The notes: generated from the letters alone by a model not told the origin. Shown: positions 26,301-37,250, counted from the first letter of the stretch. The stretch is 64,000 nt of DNA from Hyphomicrobiales bacterium (GCA_021775415.1 JAJFHV010000012.1:62001-126000); one strand, 5' to 3'. Translations and numbers: made by a program.

Positions 26301-28066
26301 TGGTGAATTCAGACATGATCCAGATCAAGATCGCGCAAGGTGCAAAACCTGGCGAAGGCGGACAATTGCCAGGGCATAAAGTCGACGCCGTAATTGCCAA
26401 GACCCGCCATTCCACTCCCGGGGTGGGCTTGATTTCGCCACCACCTCACCATGACATCTATTCAATTGAAGACCTGGCCCAGCTTATTTTTGATTTAAAG
26501 AACGTCAATGAGAACGCTGACATTTCTGTTAAACTGGTTTCCGAAGTTGGCGTTGGTACGGTTGCTGCAGGCGTTACCAAGGCACGGGCAGATCACATTA
26601 CCATTGCTGGACATGATGGAGGCACTGGTGCGTCTCCGCTGACATCCTTGAAGCATGCAGGATGTCCATGGGAAATCGGCCTGGCAGAGACCCAACAAAC
26701 CCTTGTACTTAATCGCTTGCGTTCCCGGGTGCGCATACAGGTTGATGGCGGTCTTAAGACCGGACGAGACGTGGTGATTGGTGCGTTTCTAGGGGCTGAT
26801 GAATTTGGCTTTGCTACCGCACCGTTGGTCGCTGCTGGATGTTTGATGATGCGCAAATGCCACTTGAACACTTGTCCGGTTGGCATTGCCACACAGGATC
26901 CGGTTTTGCGCAAACGATTCCTCGGCACACCGGAACATGTGATCAATTTCTTTTTCTTTGTCGCCGAAGAAGTTCGCCAGATCATGGCAGAGCTTGGATT
27001 TAAAAAACTTGATGAGCTGGTGGGCGAAAGCGGATTACTCGAAACCTCGACGATGATTGATCACTGGAAAGGCAAGGGCCTAGATTTCTCGCGAATTTTC
27101 TACAAGCCGGAAGCCCCAAAATCAGAAATCTATCAAAACATCCGGCAGAACCATCCAATCGCATCTGTGCTGGACCGCAAGCTCATTGAACAGGCGGCTC
27201 CCGCCTTGGAAAATGAAACACCAGTCCGCATCGAGACAAAAATCTCAAACGTGGATCGCTCGGTTGGGGCAATGCTTTCCGGAAAACTTGCCGAACGTTA
27301 CGGACATGAGGGGTTAGCCGACGACACAATCGCGGTTAGCCTGAAAGGAACTGCAGGCCAGAGTTTTGGAGCATTCCTCGCAAAAGGCATCTCATTTGAT
27401 CTTCAAGGTGACGGCAATGACTATGTCGGCAAGGGCCTGTCCGGTGGTCGTCTCGTTGTGCGTCCCCCGGAAGGCTCCAAGCTCAAGGCAGAAACTTCAA
27501 TCATTGTCGGCAACACCGTTCTGTATGGGGCGACCTCAGGAGAGTGTTATTTCCGTGGAGTAGCTGGCGAACGCTTCGCTGTGCGGAATTCAGGCGCAGT
27601 TGCTGTGGTGGAAGGTGTTGGAGACCACGGTTGTGAATACATGACCGGCGGAGTGGTGGTCGTGCTCGGCGGAACGGGGCGCAATTTTGCAGCCGGCATG
27701 TCCGGCGGCATTGCCTACGTCATCAACGAATCCGGACACTTTGAAAACCGCTGCAACCTTGCCATGGTCGAGCTTGAACCTGTGCCGGAAGAAGATGATC
27801 TGCTGGAAAAACTCCACCATCATGGCGGCGACCTGGCACACAAGGGCCGGGTAAACATAACCTCCAACATGAACCTTCATGATGAGGAGCGGTTGTATCA
27901 ACTGATTTCCAATCACATGCACTATACCGGTTCAACACGCGCCAAAACCATTCTCGATGAGTGGGAAGAATACCGGCCAAAATTCGTCAAGGTCATGCCG
28001 GTCGAGTATCGACGGGCATTGCAGGAAATGGAGGAGGAGCTTCTCTATGCTTCTGCAGTGAAATGA
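23375..28066 (+). CDS. gltB: Glutamate synthase (NADPH), large subunit
   Basis: The 1563-residue large subunit of NADPH-GOGAT, which makes two glutamates from glutamine and 2-oxoglutarate. The glutaminase nucleophile is Cys34 in [11 protein letters not shown], so a 33-residue propeptide is probably removed. Residues 34-440 are the class II amidotransferase domain. The central and FMN-binding synthase domains follow ([18 protein letters not shown] and [12 protein letters not shown] in pieces). The 3Fe-4S ligands are Cys1156, Cys1162 and Cys1167 ([16 protein letters not shown]). The C-terminal beta-helix has repeated GG motifs. The start is GTG at 23375. gltD follows after 32 bases. Confidence 0.98.
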   Translation: MENSGLNNLAKKYQGGPYPDRQGLYDPRNERDSCGVGFVAHMTGTQSHGIIKDGLEILKNLEHRGAVGADPLMGDGAGMLVQIPHDFLREECAKLDFLLPEVGEYAVAQVFMPRTKKLRVQIEKIFEKNIRKEGLKLLGWRTLPVSNTHLSQDPSIKATEPVHRQCFIAKSAQDESEAEFERRLYTTRKVISNEIFAKTDGRDDGYYIVSLSTRTIVYKGMFLADQLGPYFSDLTDPRFKSALAMVHQRFSTNTFPSWKLAHPYRMVAHNGEINTLRGNVNWMAARQASVSTPLFGDSISKLWPISYEGQSDTACFDNALEFLTQGGYSLAHAVMMLIPEAWAGNNLMDEDRRAFYQYHAALMEPWDGPAAVAFTDGRQIGATLDRNGLRPARYIVTGDDRIILSSESGVLPIEEKSIIQKWRLQPGKMLLIDFEKGGIISDQEIKQELSRQNPYQAWLSRTRIVLEDMPVTIRQPSESHSALLDRQQAFGYTQEDLKLLMAPMATTGQEAIGSMGTDTPISALSGKAKLLYTYFKQNFAQVTNPPIDPIREESVMSLVSLIGPRPNLFDLEGLSTKKRLEVRQPILTNQDLEKIRAIGDIADNQFQTKTLDITFNVDRGAEGMKSALETLCNRAEQAVVSGYNIIILSDRQVSMDRIAIPALLATAAVHHHLIRKGLRTSVGLVVETGEPREVHHFCVLAGYGAEAINPYLAFETLAEMCRAGEFPDNVKPEHVVKRYIKAIDKGILKVMSKMGISTYQSYCGAQIFDAVGLSTELINEYFFGTASLIEGVGLDEISTETLNRHNAAFGNDQVLADSLDVGGEYAFRLRGERHVWTPEKIAKLQHAVRSNSASGFAEFSADANHASQEHATIRGLFNIKPAEETGRKPVELSKVESAVDIVKRFSTGAMSYGSISREAHTTLARAMNRIGGKSNTGEGGEEADRYLPLPDGSANPERSAIKQVASGRFGVTAEYLVNSDMIQIKIAQGAKPGEGGQLPGHKVDAVIAKTRHSTPGVGLISPPPHHDIYSIEDLAQLIFDLKNVNENADISVKLVSEVGVGTVAAGVTKARADHITIAGHDGGTGASPLTSLKHAGCPWEIGLAETQQTLVLNRLRSRVRIQVDGGLKTGRDVVIGAFLGADEFGFATAPLVAAGCLMMRKCHLNTCPVGIATQDPVLRKRFLGTPEHVINFFFFVAEEVRQIMAELGFKKLDELVGESGLLETSTMIDHWKGKGLDFSRIFYKPEAPKSEIYQNIRQNHPIASVLDRKLIEQAAPALENETPVRIETKISNVDRSVGAMLSGKLAERYGHEGLADDTIAVSLKGTAGQSFGAFLAKGISFDLQGDGNDYVGKGLSGGRLVVRPPEGSKLKAETSIIVGNTVLYGATSGECYFRGVAGERFAVRNSGAVAVVEGVGDHGCEYMTGGVVVVLGGTGRNFAAGMSGGIAYVINESGHFENRCNLAMVELEPVPEEDDLLEKLHHHGGDLAHKGRVNITSNMNLHDEERLYQLISNHMHYTGSTRAKTILDEWEEYRPKFVKVMPVEYRRALQEMEEELLYASAVK

Positions 28067-28098
28067 AATCATCCCAACCAGGATGCGGGGAAATATAG

Positions 28099-29517
28099 AT
28101 GGGTAATGTTACAGGATTTCTTGAGATCGACAGGCAGGATCGAAAATTTAGACCTGCATCAGACCGGATAAGAAACTATCGCGAGTTTGTCATTCCACAC
28201 TCTGATACAGCACTTGTTGATCAGGCGTCGCGATGCATGGATTGCGGGATTCCCTATTGTCATACCGGGTGTCCGGTAAACAACCAGATCCCCGACTGGA
28301 ACGATTTAGTTTATCATGACAAATGGCAAATAGCGCTCGCCAATCTGCACTCCACCAATAATTTTCCGGAATTCACCGGCCGCATTTGCCCGGCACCTTG
28401 TGAAGCTTCATGTACACTCAACCTCACAGATGAGCCGGTGACAATTAAATCCATAGAATGTGCAATCGTTGACCGGGGATGGAAAGAAGAATGGATCACG
28501 CCGCAAATCGCCACCTTCAAAACCAATAAAAAGATTGCCGTAATCGGGTCAGGTCCGGCAGGTCTTGCATGTGCACAACAATTGGCGCGGGTCGGTCACG
28601 AAGTTCATGTGTATGAAAAGCATGCCAAAGCCGGTGGACTTTTGCGCTACGGAATACCCGACTTCAAAATGGAAAAACACCACATTAGTCGGCGCATTGA
28701 ACAGATGGAAGCAGAAGGCGTTACGTTCCACTACAATAGCGATGTCGGTGTAAATTTATCCGTTGATGAAATTTCAAAATCCCATGATGCAATTGCGATT
28801 ACAATTGGTGCGGAAAAACCAAGGGATCTGCAAATTGAAGGGCGCGATTTAAGTGGCGTCCATTTTGCCATGGAATTCTTGCCACAACAAAATCGTCGTG
28901 TAGGTGGAGAACCGCTCGAAAACATTGAACCCATACTGGCCGGTGGCAAACATGTTGTTGTAATTGGTGGGGGCGATACAGGATCAGACTGCATTGGCAC
29001 TTCGGTTCGCCAGGGAGCACTTTCAGTAACCCAACTCGAAATCATGCCGATGCCACCAGAGCATGAAGACAAAATGATGACCTGGCCTGACTGGCCAATG
29101 AAATTGAGAACATCCTCATCCCACGAAGAAGGTGCCAGTCGCAAATTTGCGGTTACAACCTTGCGATTTGAAGGCAAAGGCGGCGCAATGAGCCATCTGG
29201 TTTGCGCCGAGGTTGATGAAAATTTCAAAGCGGTTAAAGGTTCGGAATTCAATCTGAGAGCAAATTTGGTATTGCTTGCAATGGGGTTTGTCTCCCCGCT
29301 TCCTGATGGGTTGCTAAAATCAATCGGCGTAAAACTGGATCAACGCGGCAACGTGGATGCCAATGTCGACGACTACAAATCAAGCGTTAACAAGGTGTAT
29401 TCCGCAGGAGATTGTCGTAGGGGTCAATCTTTGGTGGTTTGGGCGATCCGTGAAGGCCGGCAGGTCGCCCGGGCTATTGATTTGGATCTAATGGGTGAAA
29501 CAAGCTTGCCACGTTGA
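28099..29517 (+). CDS. gltD: Glutamate synthase, small subunit
   Basis: The 472-residue FAD/NADPH subunit that feeds electrons to GltB. The N-terminal 4Fe-4S region shows [20 protein letters not shown] (in pieces) and CPAPCEASC. The FAD loop is [16 protein letters not shown], with the [12 protein letters not shown] signature. The NADPH loop is [15 protein letters not shown]. The C-terminal FAD segment is [18 protein letters not shown]. Length is normal. It ends two bases before the stop of the convergent SGNH-hydrolase gene. Confidence 0.97.
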   Translation: MGNVTGFLEIDRQDRKFRPASDRIRNYREFVIPHSDTALVDQASRCMDCGIPYCHTGCPVNNQIPDWNDLVYHDKWQIALANLHSTNNFPEFTGRICPAPCEASCTLNLTDEPVTIKSIECAIVDRGWKEEWITPQIATFKTNKKIAVIGSGPAGLACAQQLARVGHEVHVYEKHAKAGGLLRYGIPDFKMEKHHISRRIEQMEAEGVTFHYNSDVGVNLSVDEISKSHDAIAITIGAEKPRDLQIEGRDLSGVHFAMEFLPQQNRRVGGEPLENIEPILAGGKHVVVIGGGDTGSDCIGTSVRQGALSVTQLEIMPMPPEHEDKMMTWPDWPMKLRTSSSHEEGASRKFAVTTLRFEGKGGAMSHLVCAEVDENFKAVKGSEFNLRANLVLLAMGFVSPLPDGLLKSIGVKLDQRGNVDANVDDYKSSVNKVYSAGDCRRGQSLVVWAIREGRQVARAIDLDLMGETSLPR

Positions 29518-29519
29518 TA

Positions 29520-30821
29520 TTAGTTGGTGATGGCTGGCTCAGCTGTCCCTTGCGAATTGAGTTTCAGGCTCGAAGTTTTGTCGCCTGATGCCTTTTCCAC
29601 TTCTTTGGTTTTCTTTACCGGAACAACCGGATTGCCCCACGCCGCATCTACTCTGCCTGTGCGAGGCTTAAGACCCACACCCTTTTGCACAAGCTGGTAA
29701 CTGACGCTCTTGTCCACACCAGCAGCATCAAAGAAATTTGCTTCACCCTCCAGCGTACTCCCACCATCGGAAATCGAGCCGCCAAGGGGAATAACAACTG
29801 TTTTGCCCGTGCCAGCCGGGTCGTACTCCGGCTTGGATACCTGGATACTAGAGCCTCCAATTTCCAGGGAAGAAAAATACTGGCTCACGTCCTGAACCAC
29901 ACCAAGTTTTCGCAGCGCCTTATCGGCGTAAAATGCCAGTTTTGCTTTACCTGCACGGGTCATGTTTATGCCTTTTGACCCACGTAACCGGACAATCTGA
30001 CCTTTGATATCCGGACCAGCGCTGACAAACTTGCCTTCAGCATTGGTAAATCCGTCCCATACATCAACAAATGTGCCACCAATTGCTTCGGTTTTGGCTC
30101 GGTAAATTTCGTTAAATACCAAATAGTCCGAGCTCATTGCGCCGGAGCGCACCGGCGGCAATCCTATCCAGACAAATGGTAGACTTTCTGCCCTGCCAGC
30201 CTTGGCGATCGCTTCCACCCGACTATTATATTCCGCTTTCCATCCGACAGAAAGTTTTGCAACGCGGCCACCGGATGTGCGCATCTGCTGCCGGTCATTC
30301 ATGCCAACCAGACTGATCACAGCGATTGGCTTCAATTCTGCAACCAGTTCTTGTGTCCGTGTCGGCCAATCCACAACATCGTCTCGCACAATCCCCGATG
30401 AAGCGTTGGTTTTACCCACAATCACAATATCGGGATTACTTGCATAAAGTTGCGTCAGTGCACTGGCCAAACCTGTGGCGATGAAATCTCCGACAATCAG
30501 TATCTTGGGAGCATTTTCAGACTTCTTGGCAACCACCACTTTTGGTGCAGCGGGTGTCACACGAATTGCACGGTTTTTCTTCTTCCGCTTCAACCCGGAG
30601 AACGGTTTGATTATCTTGATTTTGGATCGGTTTTTGTTTCGGCGCTTGAACAAAAGATCAAACAGCGATTTTCGTTTTTTTTGGGCATGTGCTTGTTCGA
30701 TGCCAATAACTGTGCCGATAATTGGCACATGAGGCACAGCCAAGCCCAAAGCTGCGAAAAACATCAACACTACAAAAACTGAACGAAACATTTGTGACCG
30801 AAACGGGCTTTCCGTTCGCAT
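29520..30821 (-). CDS. SGNH-hydrolase-like exported protein (DUF459)
   Basis: A 433-residue protein with an N-terminal hydrophobic signal or anchor (residues about 10-40), then a very basic stretch (KKRKSLFDLLFKRRNKNR). The SGNH/GDSL-like DUF459 domain spans about 110-320. Block I is ILIVGDFIATGL (Ser of GDS replaced by Phe), an MNDRQQM block corresponds to the GxND motif, and SKGINMTRAGKAKLAFYA is the last block. The replaced block I serine may mean no hydrolase activity. A Gly/Ser-rich tail follows. The ATG at 30821 is chosen because it lies 13 bases after the lytic transglycosylase stop; the two likely form an operon acting on the cell wall. Confidence 0.75.
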   Translation of the reverse strand: MRTESPFRSQMFRSVFVVLMFFAALGLAVPHVPIIGTVIGIEQAHAQKKRKSLFDLLFKRRNKNRSKIKIIKPFSGLKRKKKNRAIRVTPAAPKVVVAKKSENAPKILIVGDFIATGLASALTQLYASNPDIVIVGKTNASSGIVRDDVVDWPTRTQELVAELKPIAVISLVGMNDRQQMRTSGGRVAKLSVGWKAEYNSRVEAIAKAGRAESLPFVWIGLPPVRSGAMSSDYLVFNEIYRAKTEAIGGTFVDVWDGFTNAEGKFVSAGPDIKGQIVRLRGSKGINMTRAGKAKLAFYADKALRKLGVVQDVSQYFSSLEIGGSSIQVSKPEYDPAGTGKTVVIPLGGSISDGGSTLEGEANFFDAAGVDKSVSYQLVQKGVGLKPRTGRVDAAWGNPVVPVKKTKEVEKASGDKTSSLKLNSQGTAEPAITN

Positions 30822-30834
30822 CCTGTTGGCGAAC

Positions 30835-32067
30835 TTACTTGGCTCGCATTCTAGCCAAAAGCTTCTTGGATGCAAAGCCGTCCGGCACCATACCTTGCTT
30901 AACTTGGTAAATTTTGATTGCAGCCCTTGATCCTGAACCAATATTTCCGTCGATTTCACCATCATACAGGCCAAGACGGGTTAATTGTACCTGCACTTCC
31001 TTTTTCTCATCCTCATCCAATGGCTTGTAGCCGCGCGGCCAATCACGCACGAACGGATCATATCCCCTTAACCGGTCAGCCAGATGACCAACGGCAAGTG
31101 CATATTTATCTGCATTATTGTAGCTTTTGAGAACAAAGAAATTTTTCAACATCAAAAATGCCGGCCCCTTTGAGCCTGCAAGCACTTTTAGATTTGCCTT
31201 TTCGCCGGGCCTTGGAAAGGCACGACCGGATACCCTGCGTATTCCATGCTTTTTCCATTTCGAAAGTGTACGGCTGTTGGTGCCCAGGCTGGAAACACTG
31301 AGGTTTGCTGGCAAACTCACCTCATAACCCCAGGTTTTGCCGGTTCGCCAGCCGTTCTTGCGCAAAAGATTTGCAGCTGACGCCAGTGCGTCTGGCACAG
31401 ACGTCCATACATTACGCTTGCCATCTCCATCAATATCGACTGCCCAGGTGAGGTAACTTGTGGGTATGAATTGAGTGTGGCCCATTGCACCGGCCCAGGA
31501 ACCGCGAAGGTTGCGTGCACTGACATCGCCATTTTGAACAATTTTCAAGGCACCTATCAATTGGCCACGCGCAAATTTTCTGCGCTTTTTGTCCGCATAA
31601 GCAAGCGTGGCAAGAGAACGCGCAACACTGCGCAAAACATTTTCTTTTTCAAGTGCTGCTCCATAGGTGGTCTCCATCGACCAGATGGCCAGCAGGATAT
31701 GGCGATCAACGCCGTATTTCGCTTCAATAATGTCCAGCCATTTCTTGTATTTCTTCTTCATTTCCAGGCCGGTTTCAATAGCAGTCCGATTAATACGGGC
31801 GTCCATATAATCCCAAATTTTCGAAACAAATTCCGGCTGATAGCGTGCGGCCTCTAAAACCTCTGGGTCGGGGCTGGTGATGCCTGCGAAAACTGCCTTA
31901 TAGGTCTGTCGCGAAATACCGGACTTCGCGGCAGTTGAGTAAAAATCGGCAATCCACTTTTGAAACTTTGTATCCGCAAACGTTCTGTCAACCGGTGAAA
32001 GTGCCGTAAATGCAATGCAAAGCAGCATGATTGTCAGGGTTCTGCGGGCAGTGCAGAAAGCTATCAT
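30835..32067 (-). CDS. Lytic murein transglycosylase (MltB family) with peptidoglycan-binding domain
   Basis: A 410-residue periplasmic enzyme that cleaves glycan strands to 1,6-anhydro-muropeptides. A signal peptide (residues about 9-30, ending TFA) is followed by the SLT domain with the catalytic Glu in AIWSMETTYGA. The substrate-binding GAMGHTQFIPTSY and WAVDIDGDGKRN segments follow. The C-terminal 60 residues form a peptidoglycan-binding repeat (VQVQLTRLGLYDGEIDG). The ATG at 32067 has GGAGG at ten bases; the upstream frame start is not needed. It precedes the DUF459 gene on the same strand. Confidence 0.92.
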   Translation of the reverse strand: MIAFCTARRTLTIMLLCIAFTALSPVDRTFADTKFQKWIADFYSTAAKSGISRQTYKAVFAGITSPDPEVLEAARYQPEFVSKIWDYMDARINRTAIETGLEMKKKYKKWLDIIEAKYGVDRHILLAIWSMETTYGAALEKENVLRSVARSLATLAYADKKRRKFARGQLIGALKIVQNGDVSARNLRGSWAGAMGHTQFIPTSYLTWAVDIDGDGKRNVWTSVPDALASAANLLRKNGWRTGKTWGYEVSLPANLSVSSLGTNSRTLSKWKKHGIRRVSGRAFPRPGEKANLKVLAGSKGPAFLMLKNFFVLKSYNNADKYALAVGHLADRLRGYDPFVRDWPRGYKPLDEDEKKEVQVQLTRLGLYDGEIDGNIGSGSRAAIKIYQVKQGMVPDGFASKKLLARMRAK

Positions 32068-32191
32068 CTGATCCTCCACTAATCCGTAGATTCATGATTT
32101 TATTACATGATTCGCGAAAACAAGTCGCGTTTACGATCTGTCAGAAGATATCTGGAGAAATGCGGATAATTTGTGGCCAATACGGGCTTGC

Positions 32192-33187
32192 TCAAGCAGT
32201 TTTGCGATACTGCAGCAGCTTCTTTTCCCACTCAAGCGCGCTCGACACGATCAGGTCAAGATCATCATACTTCGGCTCCCACCCAAGCCTGCTCATAAGC
32301 CGATGAGAATTTGCAGTCAAAACCGGAATATCGCCGGAACGACGCTCGCTGTTGATGACCTTGAAGTCCACCTGCGACACCCGTTTTACGGCATTAATGA
32401 CCTCAAAAACCGTGTAACCCCGGCTATAACCGCAGTTCGCTGTAAATTTTCGACCCCCTTCACGCAGGAAGTTCAAAGCCACATTATGTGCATTAACCAG
32501 GTCGGATACGTGAATGAAATCCCGCACACAACTTCCATCCAGCGTATCGTAGTCTGTACCAAAAACCTTCATTGAACTGCGTTTGCCCGCCGCAGTTTCA
32601 CAGGCAACCTTGATCAAGTGCGTCGCACCTTCCGTTGACTGGCCCGTGCGCCCTTTGAGGTCGCAACCTGCAACGTTGAAATACCGAAGCATTACATACG
32701 CCAGATCGTTTGCTTTGGCAGCGTCACGGATCATGATCTCCGTCATGAGTTTTGAGGAACCATATGGCGACATCGGGTTAAGAATCGCATCTTCCCGGAT
32801 CGGCCCACTGGTCAAAGGCGAACCGTAAACAGCAGCCGTGGATGAGAAAATAAACTTTTTCACTTTGGTTTTGATTGCAGATTCAATCAGGCTTCGCGAC
32901 TTGGCTGTATTATTTTCGTAGTATTTCAGAGGATTTTCCAGAGATTCAGGCACAACTACCGAGCCGGCAAAGTGGATGATCGAGTCAACTTTTTCCTGCC
33001 GGATCAAATCCTCGACAAGTTCCTGATCACTGATATCACCAACAACAAGCTTTGCCTGAGTAGGCACAGCCCACTCAAATCCGGTTACAAGATTATCCAG
33101 AACGACAACATCTTCACCATGATCAAGGAGTTCCCAGATCATATGGCTTCCAATGTATCCCGCACCGCCGGTAACCAATACCGTCAT
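32192..33187 (-). CDS. galE: UDP-glucose 4-epimerase
   Basis: A 331-residue SDR-type epimerase that interconverts UDP-glucose and UDP-galactose for surface polysaccharides. The NAD loop VTGGAGYIGSHM starts the protein. The active site has SSTAAVYG and the YGSSK motif (Tyr/Lys pair). FNVAG and DGSCVRDFIHVSDL are conserved sugar-nucleotide contacts. The length is normal for bacterial GalE. It is divergent from galU with about 115 bases between, and its product links directly to GalU's UDP-glucose. Confidence 0.95.
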   Translation of the reverse strand: MTVLVTGGAGYIGSHMIWELLDHGEDVVVLDNLVTGFEWAVPTQAKLVVGDISDQELVEDLIRQEKVDSIIHFAGSVVVPESLENPLKYYENNTAKSRSLIESAIKTKVKKFIFSSTAAVYGSPLTSGPIREDAILNPMSPYGSSKLMTEIMIRDAAKANDLAYVMLRYFNVAGCDLKGRTGQSTEGATHLIKVACETAAGKRSSMKVFGTDYDTLDGSCVRDFIHVSDLVNAHNVALNFLREGGRKFTANCGYSRGYTVFEVINAVKRVSQVDFKVINSERRSGDIPVLTANSHRLMSRLGWEPKYDDLDLIVSSALEWEKKLLQYRKTA

Positions 33188-33301
33188 GATTCACCTATTT
33201 TTCCACCGCCTGCTTTTACAAATTAACGCAGAAAACTTAGGATTAAATAAACCGTTACATTGCATTTTAGGGATCAAATTAACCATTGATTTGGAGTGAA
33301 C

Positions 33302-34180
33302 ATGTCTCCGCCAAAACCCGTTAGAAAAGCCGTATTCCCGGTCGCTGGTCTTGGAACCCGCTTTCTACCCGCAACAAAAGCTGTTCCCAAGGAAATGCTG
33401 ACCATTCTCGACAAGCCCGTAATCCAATATGCGGTCGACGAGGCACGACAGGCTGGCATCGAACATTTTGTTTTTGTAACCGGCAGGAACAAGGCAGTTA
33501 TCGAGGACCATTTTGATTTCCAGTATGAGCTTCACGATACACTCGAAAAACGAGGCAAACAGGAGGCGCTCGACATTCTTGCAAAGTATCAGCCCGATGC
33601 CGGTACAACCAGTTTTACCCGACAGCAAAAACCGCTTGGACTGGGACACGCTGTGTGGTGCGCCAGGGAAATAATTGGAGACGAACCTTTCGCATTGCTC
33701 CTGCCGGACATGGTGATGAAAGACAAAAAGGGATGCCTCTCAGGCATGATGGATCTGTTCCGGGAAACCGGAGGCAACATCATTGCCACCGAAGAGGTGG
33801 CTTGGGCAGAAACCCACAAATACGGTGTCATTGAACGGGGAAATGATCGTGGGGCCGGATTTGAGATTACTGGGATGGTTGAAAAACCAAAACCCGGAAC
33901 CGCACCGTCAAACCTGTTTATTAACGGCCGATACATCCTGCAGCCGGAGATTTTCGATCTGCTCGAAAAACAGAAACCGGGTGCAGGTAATGAAATCCAG
34001 ATTACGGACGCGATGCAGAAACTGGCAAAAACCCAGCAATTCTTTGGTCATCTGTTTACCGGCAACACCTATGATTGCGGTTCCAAGGAAGGGTTTATCA
34101 GAGCCAACCTTGCCTTCGCCCTGGATGATCCGGAACTGTCCGCAGATCTGCTGGTGGAAATATCAAAGTTGACCACCTAG
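33302..34180 (+). CDS. galU: UTP-glucose-1-phosphate uridylyltransferase
   Basis: A 292-residue nucleotidyltransferase making UDP-glucose. Motifs: [18 protein letters not shown] at the N-terminus (nucleotide loop), [19 protein letters not shown] in pieces, [18 protein letters not shown] (metal Asp), and [11 protein letters not shown]. The C-terminus has the [16 protein letters not shown] lysine segment. The ATG at 33302 follows a TTGGAG ribosome site; a GTG six bases upstream is an alternative. Paired with galE for envelope sugar supply. Confidence 0.96.
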   Translation: MSPPKPVRKAVFPVAGLGTRFLPATKAVPKEMLTILDKPVIQYAVDEARQAGIEHFVFVTGRNKAVIEDHFDFQYELHDTLEKRGKQEALDILAKYQPDAGTTSFTRQQKPLGLGHAVWCAREIIGDEPFALLLPDMVMKDKKGCLSGMMDLFRETGGNIIATEEVAWAETHKYGVIERGNDRGAGFEITGMVEKPKPGTAPSNLFINGRYILQPEIFDLLEKQKPGAGNEIQITDAMQKLAKTQQFFGHLFTGNTYDCGSKEGFIRANLAFALDDPELSADLLVEISKLTT

Positions 34181-34201
34181 GTTAATTTTGTATCGGAGGA
34201 A

Positions 34202-35692
34202 TTAGCGCTGAAACAGGACACCAACTCGTGCACTGGTTTCATCAAATGCGTCTCCAGGTACATTACTTGAAAAGGTCTCATACTCCGCATCGGCTGTCAG
34301 TGCCATATAACGGTTTACCCAGTACTCAAGTCCAAGTCCCACACCAATGGTTGTATCCTGCTCGTCATTGTCGTTCACCTCGTAATCTACGAAGCCATTC
34401 AACGCGAGGCGGCTGGTAACCTGCCTCTCAAGTTCAGCACGCGCTGTGTAGATCAGTGACCCGCTTTCATTGGTGGTAATGGATCCGTTTAGCTCAGTTC
34501 CTGCAATAAAACGAATGATGGTTTCACGCTCCGGCGACCACTCGATTTCGCCCTCGACCGTAACACCTTCCAGGTTAGCCAGAAGCGGATCTTCAAATGA
34601 TTCAGAAGTATATCCAACCGAAATCTCACCTGAGAGTTTCTCACTGATGTCAATTTCAACACCACCACGCAAATCAAGAATCTCGCTGTCCCGCCGGTTA
34701 CCGTTGCGATCCAGTTCGTCATCATAGACACGCCACCCGATGCTGCTCTCTACAAACGGAGTAAAGGCCGGAGAGGTTTCATAACCAACACGCGCCGTGA
34801 ATTCATATAGATTGTTGATACGATCACTTTGACTTTGTGTTACCCCACCACCAAGATCAGCGTCATCATAAATTGTCCGGTCCACGCTTCCCCGCAACGT
34901 CAGTTGTAACTTGCGATCGGTCCGCTGGAGTTCCACATTGCCACCAAAGGCCTGAATGGACGGTGTGTCAATCGCACCGGGGACGAGGGTATCGCTGGTG
35001 AACCTCTGGGTTGTGAAGTTGTAATAACCGGTAGTGGTAAGCGTAAAACCATCCACCAGATCAAGCCGCAAAGCCGTATCCACATATACGTTGGGTCGGT
35101 CAATTTCGTCATCGTCAAACGGTTTACGATAACTTCCGATAAAACTCGAACGTAGCTCATGTCGCGACCAGTCAGATGTCAGACTCAACGCCGCATCAGT
35201 TTGTGAAAATGCCCCGCCATTGCCATTGGTTGCTCCCCTCAGATTGCTGGAGTAGCCAATCGCTTGTTCAAGACTTGCATTGGCGTTGAAGGTACCCATG
35301 CGGAACCCAGTCGGAGCGAATGGGTCTTCTTCTGTGTTTGACTCAATTCCGGATTGAACGGGTCCAACCGCAACATTGCTGCGGATGTTCTCATTGTCCG
35401 GATCTTCTACATCCTCAACTACAACTCTTCCTGCGGATTGAGAGGTTATGCCCTGGTTTCGTTCATTCAGTTCCAGCGGTTCATAGACATCTTCAGGATT
35501 TTCTTCCGCACCATCCAATCCGAACTCATCTTCTCCATTGCCAATAGCGCCCCTGAAACCATCGGTATCAAGGTCGGTAGCAGGAAATATTGTTTGGCTG
35601 TAAGCGGTTGACTCAATTGCACAAAAGCCCGCGCCTGATATAATCAGGGCGGCCATAATACACTTGACCTGGGGCGTAATTTTCCCGTTCAT
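34202..35692 (-). CDS. Outer-membrane beta-barrel protein
   Basis: A 496-residue protein. The signal peptide (about 1-33) is followed by an acidic, Asn/Glu/Asp-rich linker (35-130). The rest consists of repeated amphipathic strands with alternating hydrophobic and polar residues and many aromatic ends (TTTGYYNFTTQRF, FVDYEVNDND, ALTADAEYETFSS). It ends in VGVLFQR, not the usual terminal Phe. It resembles the PF10082-type barrels found in Hyphomicrobiales beside polysaccharide genes, but function is unproven. It lies between galU (convergent) and kdsD (divergent), supporting a role in envelope or polysaccharide export. Confidence 0.7.
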   Translation of the reverse strand: MNGKITPQVKCIMAALIISGAGFCAIESTAYSQTIFPATDLDTDGFRGAIGNGEDEFGLDGAEENPEDVYEPLELNERNQGITSQSAGRVVVEDVEDPDNENIRSNVAVGPVQSGIESNTEEDPFAPTGFRMGTFNANASLEQAIGYSSNLRGATNGNGGAFSQTDAALSLTSDWSRHELRSSFIGSYRKPFDDDEIDRPNVYVDTALRLDLVDGFTLTTTGYYNFTTQRFTSDTLVPGAIDTPSIQAFGGNVELQRTDRKLQLTLRGSVDRTIYDDADLGGGVTQSQSDRINNLYEFTARVGYETSPAFTPFVESSIGWRVYDDELDRNGNRRDSEILDLRGGVEIDISEKLSGEISVGYTSESFEDPLLANLEGVTVEGEIEWSPERETIIRFIAGTELNGSITTNESGSLIYTARAELERQVTSRLALNGFVDYEVNDNDEQDTTIGVGLGLEYWVNRYMALTADAEYETFSSNVPGDAFDETSARVGVLFQR

Positions 35693-35802
35693 CTAACCGT
35701 GTCGGAACTCGTGTTGCAATACTTGCTGAACCGTAAACTTTTGTGGTTAATGATTGGTTTCCAAGCAAGGTTCGCACCCACAGCTTCCATTCAGGATATC
35801 GT

Positions 35803-36774
35803 ATGAACAATTCCGCTAAAATCGCCTCGGCAATACGCACCATTGAAACCGAAAAGGCCGCCCTGGAGGCCCTTTCGGAGGCAATAAAGGGTGAACTGGG
35901 AAGTGAGTTCGACAAGGCGGTTGAAACAATCCGCAATATCAAGGGCCGGGTTATCGTAACCGGCGTTGGCAAGAGCGGCCACATCGGTACAAAAGTCGCT
36001 TCAACGCTTGCTTCGACCGGTACACCGGCTTTCTTTGTCCATTCAGCCGAAGCAAATCACGGCGATCTGGGGATGATTGCGCGTGACGATGTGGTGCTGG
36101 CATTATCGTGGTCAGGTGAAACCGCTGAGTTGAAGGGTATCCTTGCCTACTCAAGGCGATTTTCGATACCTCTGATCGCGATAACCTGGAACAACAAATC
36201 CGCGCTGGGCAAGGTGGCTGATATCTGTCTGGCCCTACCGCGTGAACAGGAGGCTTGCCCAAACGGACTGGCACCAACAACCTCAACAATCATGCAAATG
36301 GCAACCGGTGACGCGTTGGCGGTTGCCTTGCTTGAAAGCCGCAACTTCTCCGCTAGCGATTTTAACGTATTTCATCCTGGCGGATCGCTTGGAGCAAGCC
36401 TCGTTCATGTGAGTGAACTCATGCATACCGGTGATAAAGTTCCGATGGCCGGGCTGGATACACCGATCTCAGATGCCGTATCGAAAATGTCTGAAAAGGG
36501 TTTTGGCTGTGTCGGCATTACCAATCCAGACGGATCACTTGCAGGCATCATCACGGACGGGGATTTGCGTCGAAACATGGGAAACAACATCCTGGAAATG
36601 TCGACCGGCGAGGTAATGACCGCAAACCCCAGAACGGTCGAGCCCGATACGCTAGCCAGTTCAGCGATGGCAATCCTCAACGAAAAATCAATCACAGTCT
36701 TGATGGTAATCGAAGCGGATAAGCCTGTCGGCATTCTTCACATGCATGATTTGTTGCGGATTGGCGTTGCATAA
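35803..36774 (+). CDS. kdsD: Arabinose-5-phosphate isomerase (KdsD/KpsF type)
   Basis: A 323-residue enzyme converting ribulose-5-phosphate to arabinose-5-phosphate for Kdo in LPS. The SIS domain (about 40-175) has VTGVGKSGHIGTKVASTLAS in pieces, FVHSAEANHGDLG, and ALSWSGETAEL. The linker LAPTTSTIMQMATGDALA is typical. Two CBS domains follow (about 205-323), with VMTANPRTVEPD and KPVGILHMHDLLR. The ATG at 35803 has AGGA upstream. It is divergent from the barrel gene. Confidence 0.94.
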   Translation: MNNSAKIASAIRTIETEKAALEALSEAIKGELGSEFDKAVETIRNIKGRVIVTGVGKSGHIGTKVASTLASTGTPAFFVHSAEANHGDLGMIARDDVVLALSWSGETAELKGILAYSRRFSIPLIAITWNNKSALGKVADICLALPREQEACPNGLAPTTSTIMQMATGDALAVALLESRNFSASDFNVFHPGGSLGASLVHVSELMHTGDKVPMAGLDTPISDAVSKMSEKGFGCVGITNPDGSLAGIITDGDLRRNMGNNILEMSTGEVMTANPRTVEPDTLASSAMAILNEKSITVLMVIEADKPVGILHMHDLLRIGVA

Positions 36775-36785
36775 ACTGAAAGCCT

Positions 36786-37250
36786 TCAGCCTGCAGCTTC
36801 TACTTCGAGTATACCGCCCTCAAATCCAACAACCTTGATCTTGGATCCCTGTTTCATATCCGGGCCTGAAACCTGCCAAATTGTATCATCAATTTTGGCG
36901 CGGCCCCTGCCCTGGCTGATTGCATCACTCAGAATTGCAGTGCGCCCAACCAGTTGGGCTCCACGAAGATTAAGTGTCGGGTTCTGGCTTTTGTCCCAGC
37001 CCCTGCGAACCATCATCCGTCGACCGACAACCGCTGTAACCAGAGACAGGATGAGAAACACCACCAACTGGAATTGCCATACCCAAACCGCATTGTCGGG
37101 ACCAACCACAAGCGTGATCGCACCAACCACCATTGCGGACAGCGCAAACCAGAGAAAAAACGTTCCTGGTGCCAAGATTTCAAGGCCAAGCAGTACAAGG
37201 CCAAATATGACCCAACTCCAAGCGCCGAGTGCTTCAATCAGTGCCATCAT
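36786..37250 (-). CDS. NfeD-family membrane protein
   Basis: A 154-residue protein with three hydrophobic helices (about 10-28, 32-50 and 57-77). The soluble C-terminal OB-fold NfeD domain (about 85-154) has LVGRTAILSDAI, GRAKIDDTIWQVSG, and KVVGFEGGILEVE. NfeD proteins partner with stomatin-like SPFH proteins in membrane quality control. An AGGAGG site lies before a double ATG at 37250/37247. It directly follows the SPFH gene on the same strand, as in many bacteria. Confidence 0.9.
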   Translation of the reverse strand: MMALIEALGAWSWVIFGLVLLGLEILAPGTFFLWFALSAMVVGAITLVVGPDNAVWVWQFQLVVFLILSLVTAVVGRRMMVRRGWDKSQNPTLNLRGAQLVGRTAILSDAISQGRGRAKIDDTIWQVSGPDMKQGSKIKVVGFEGGILEVEAAG

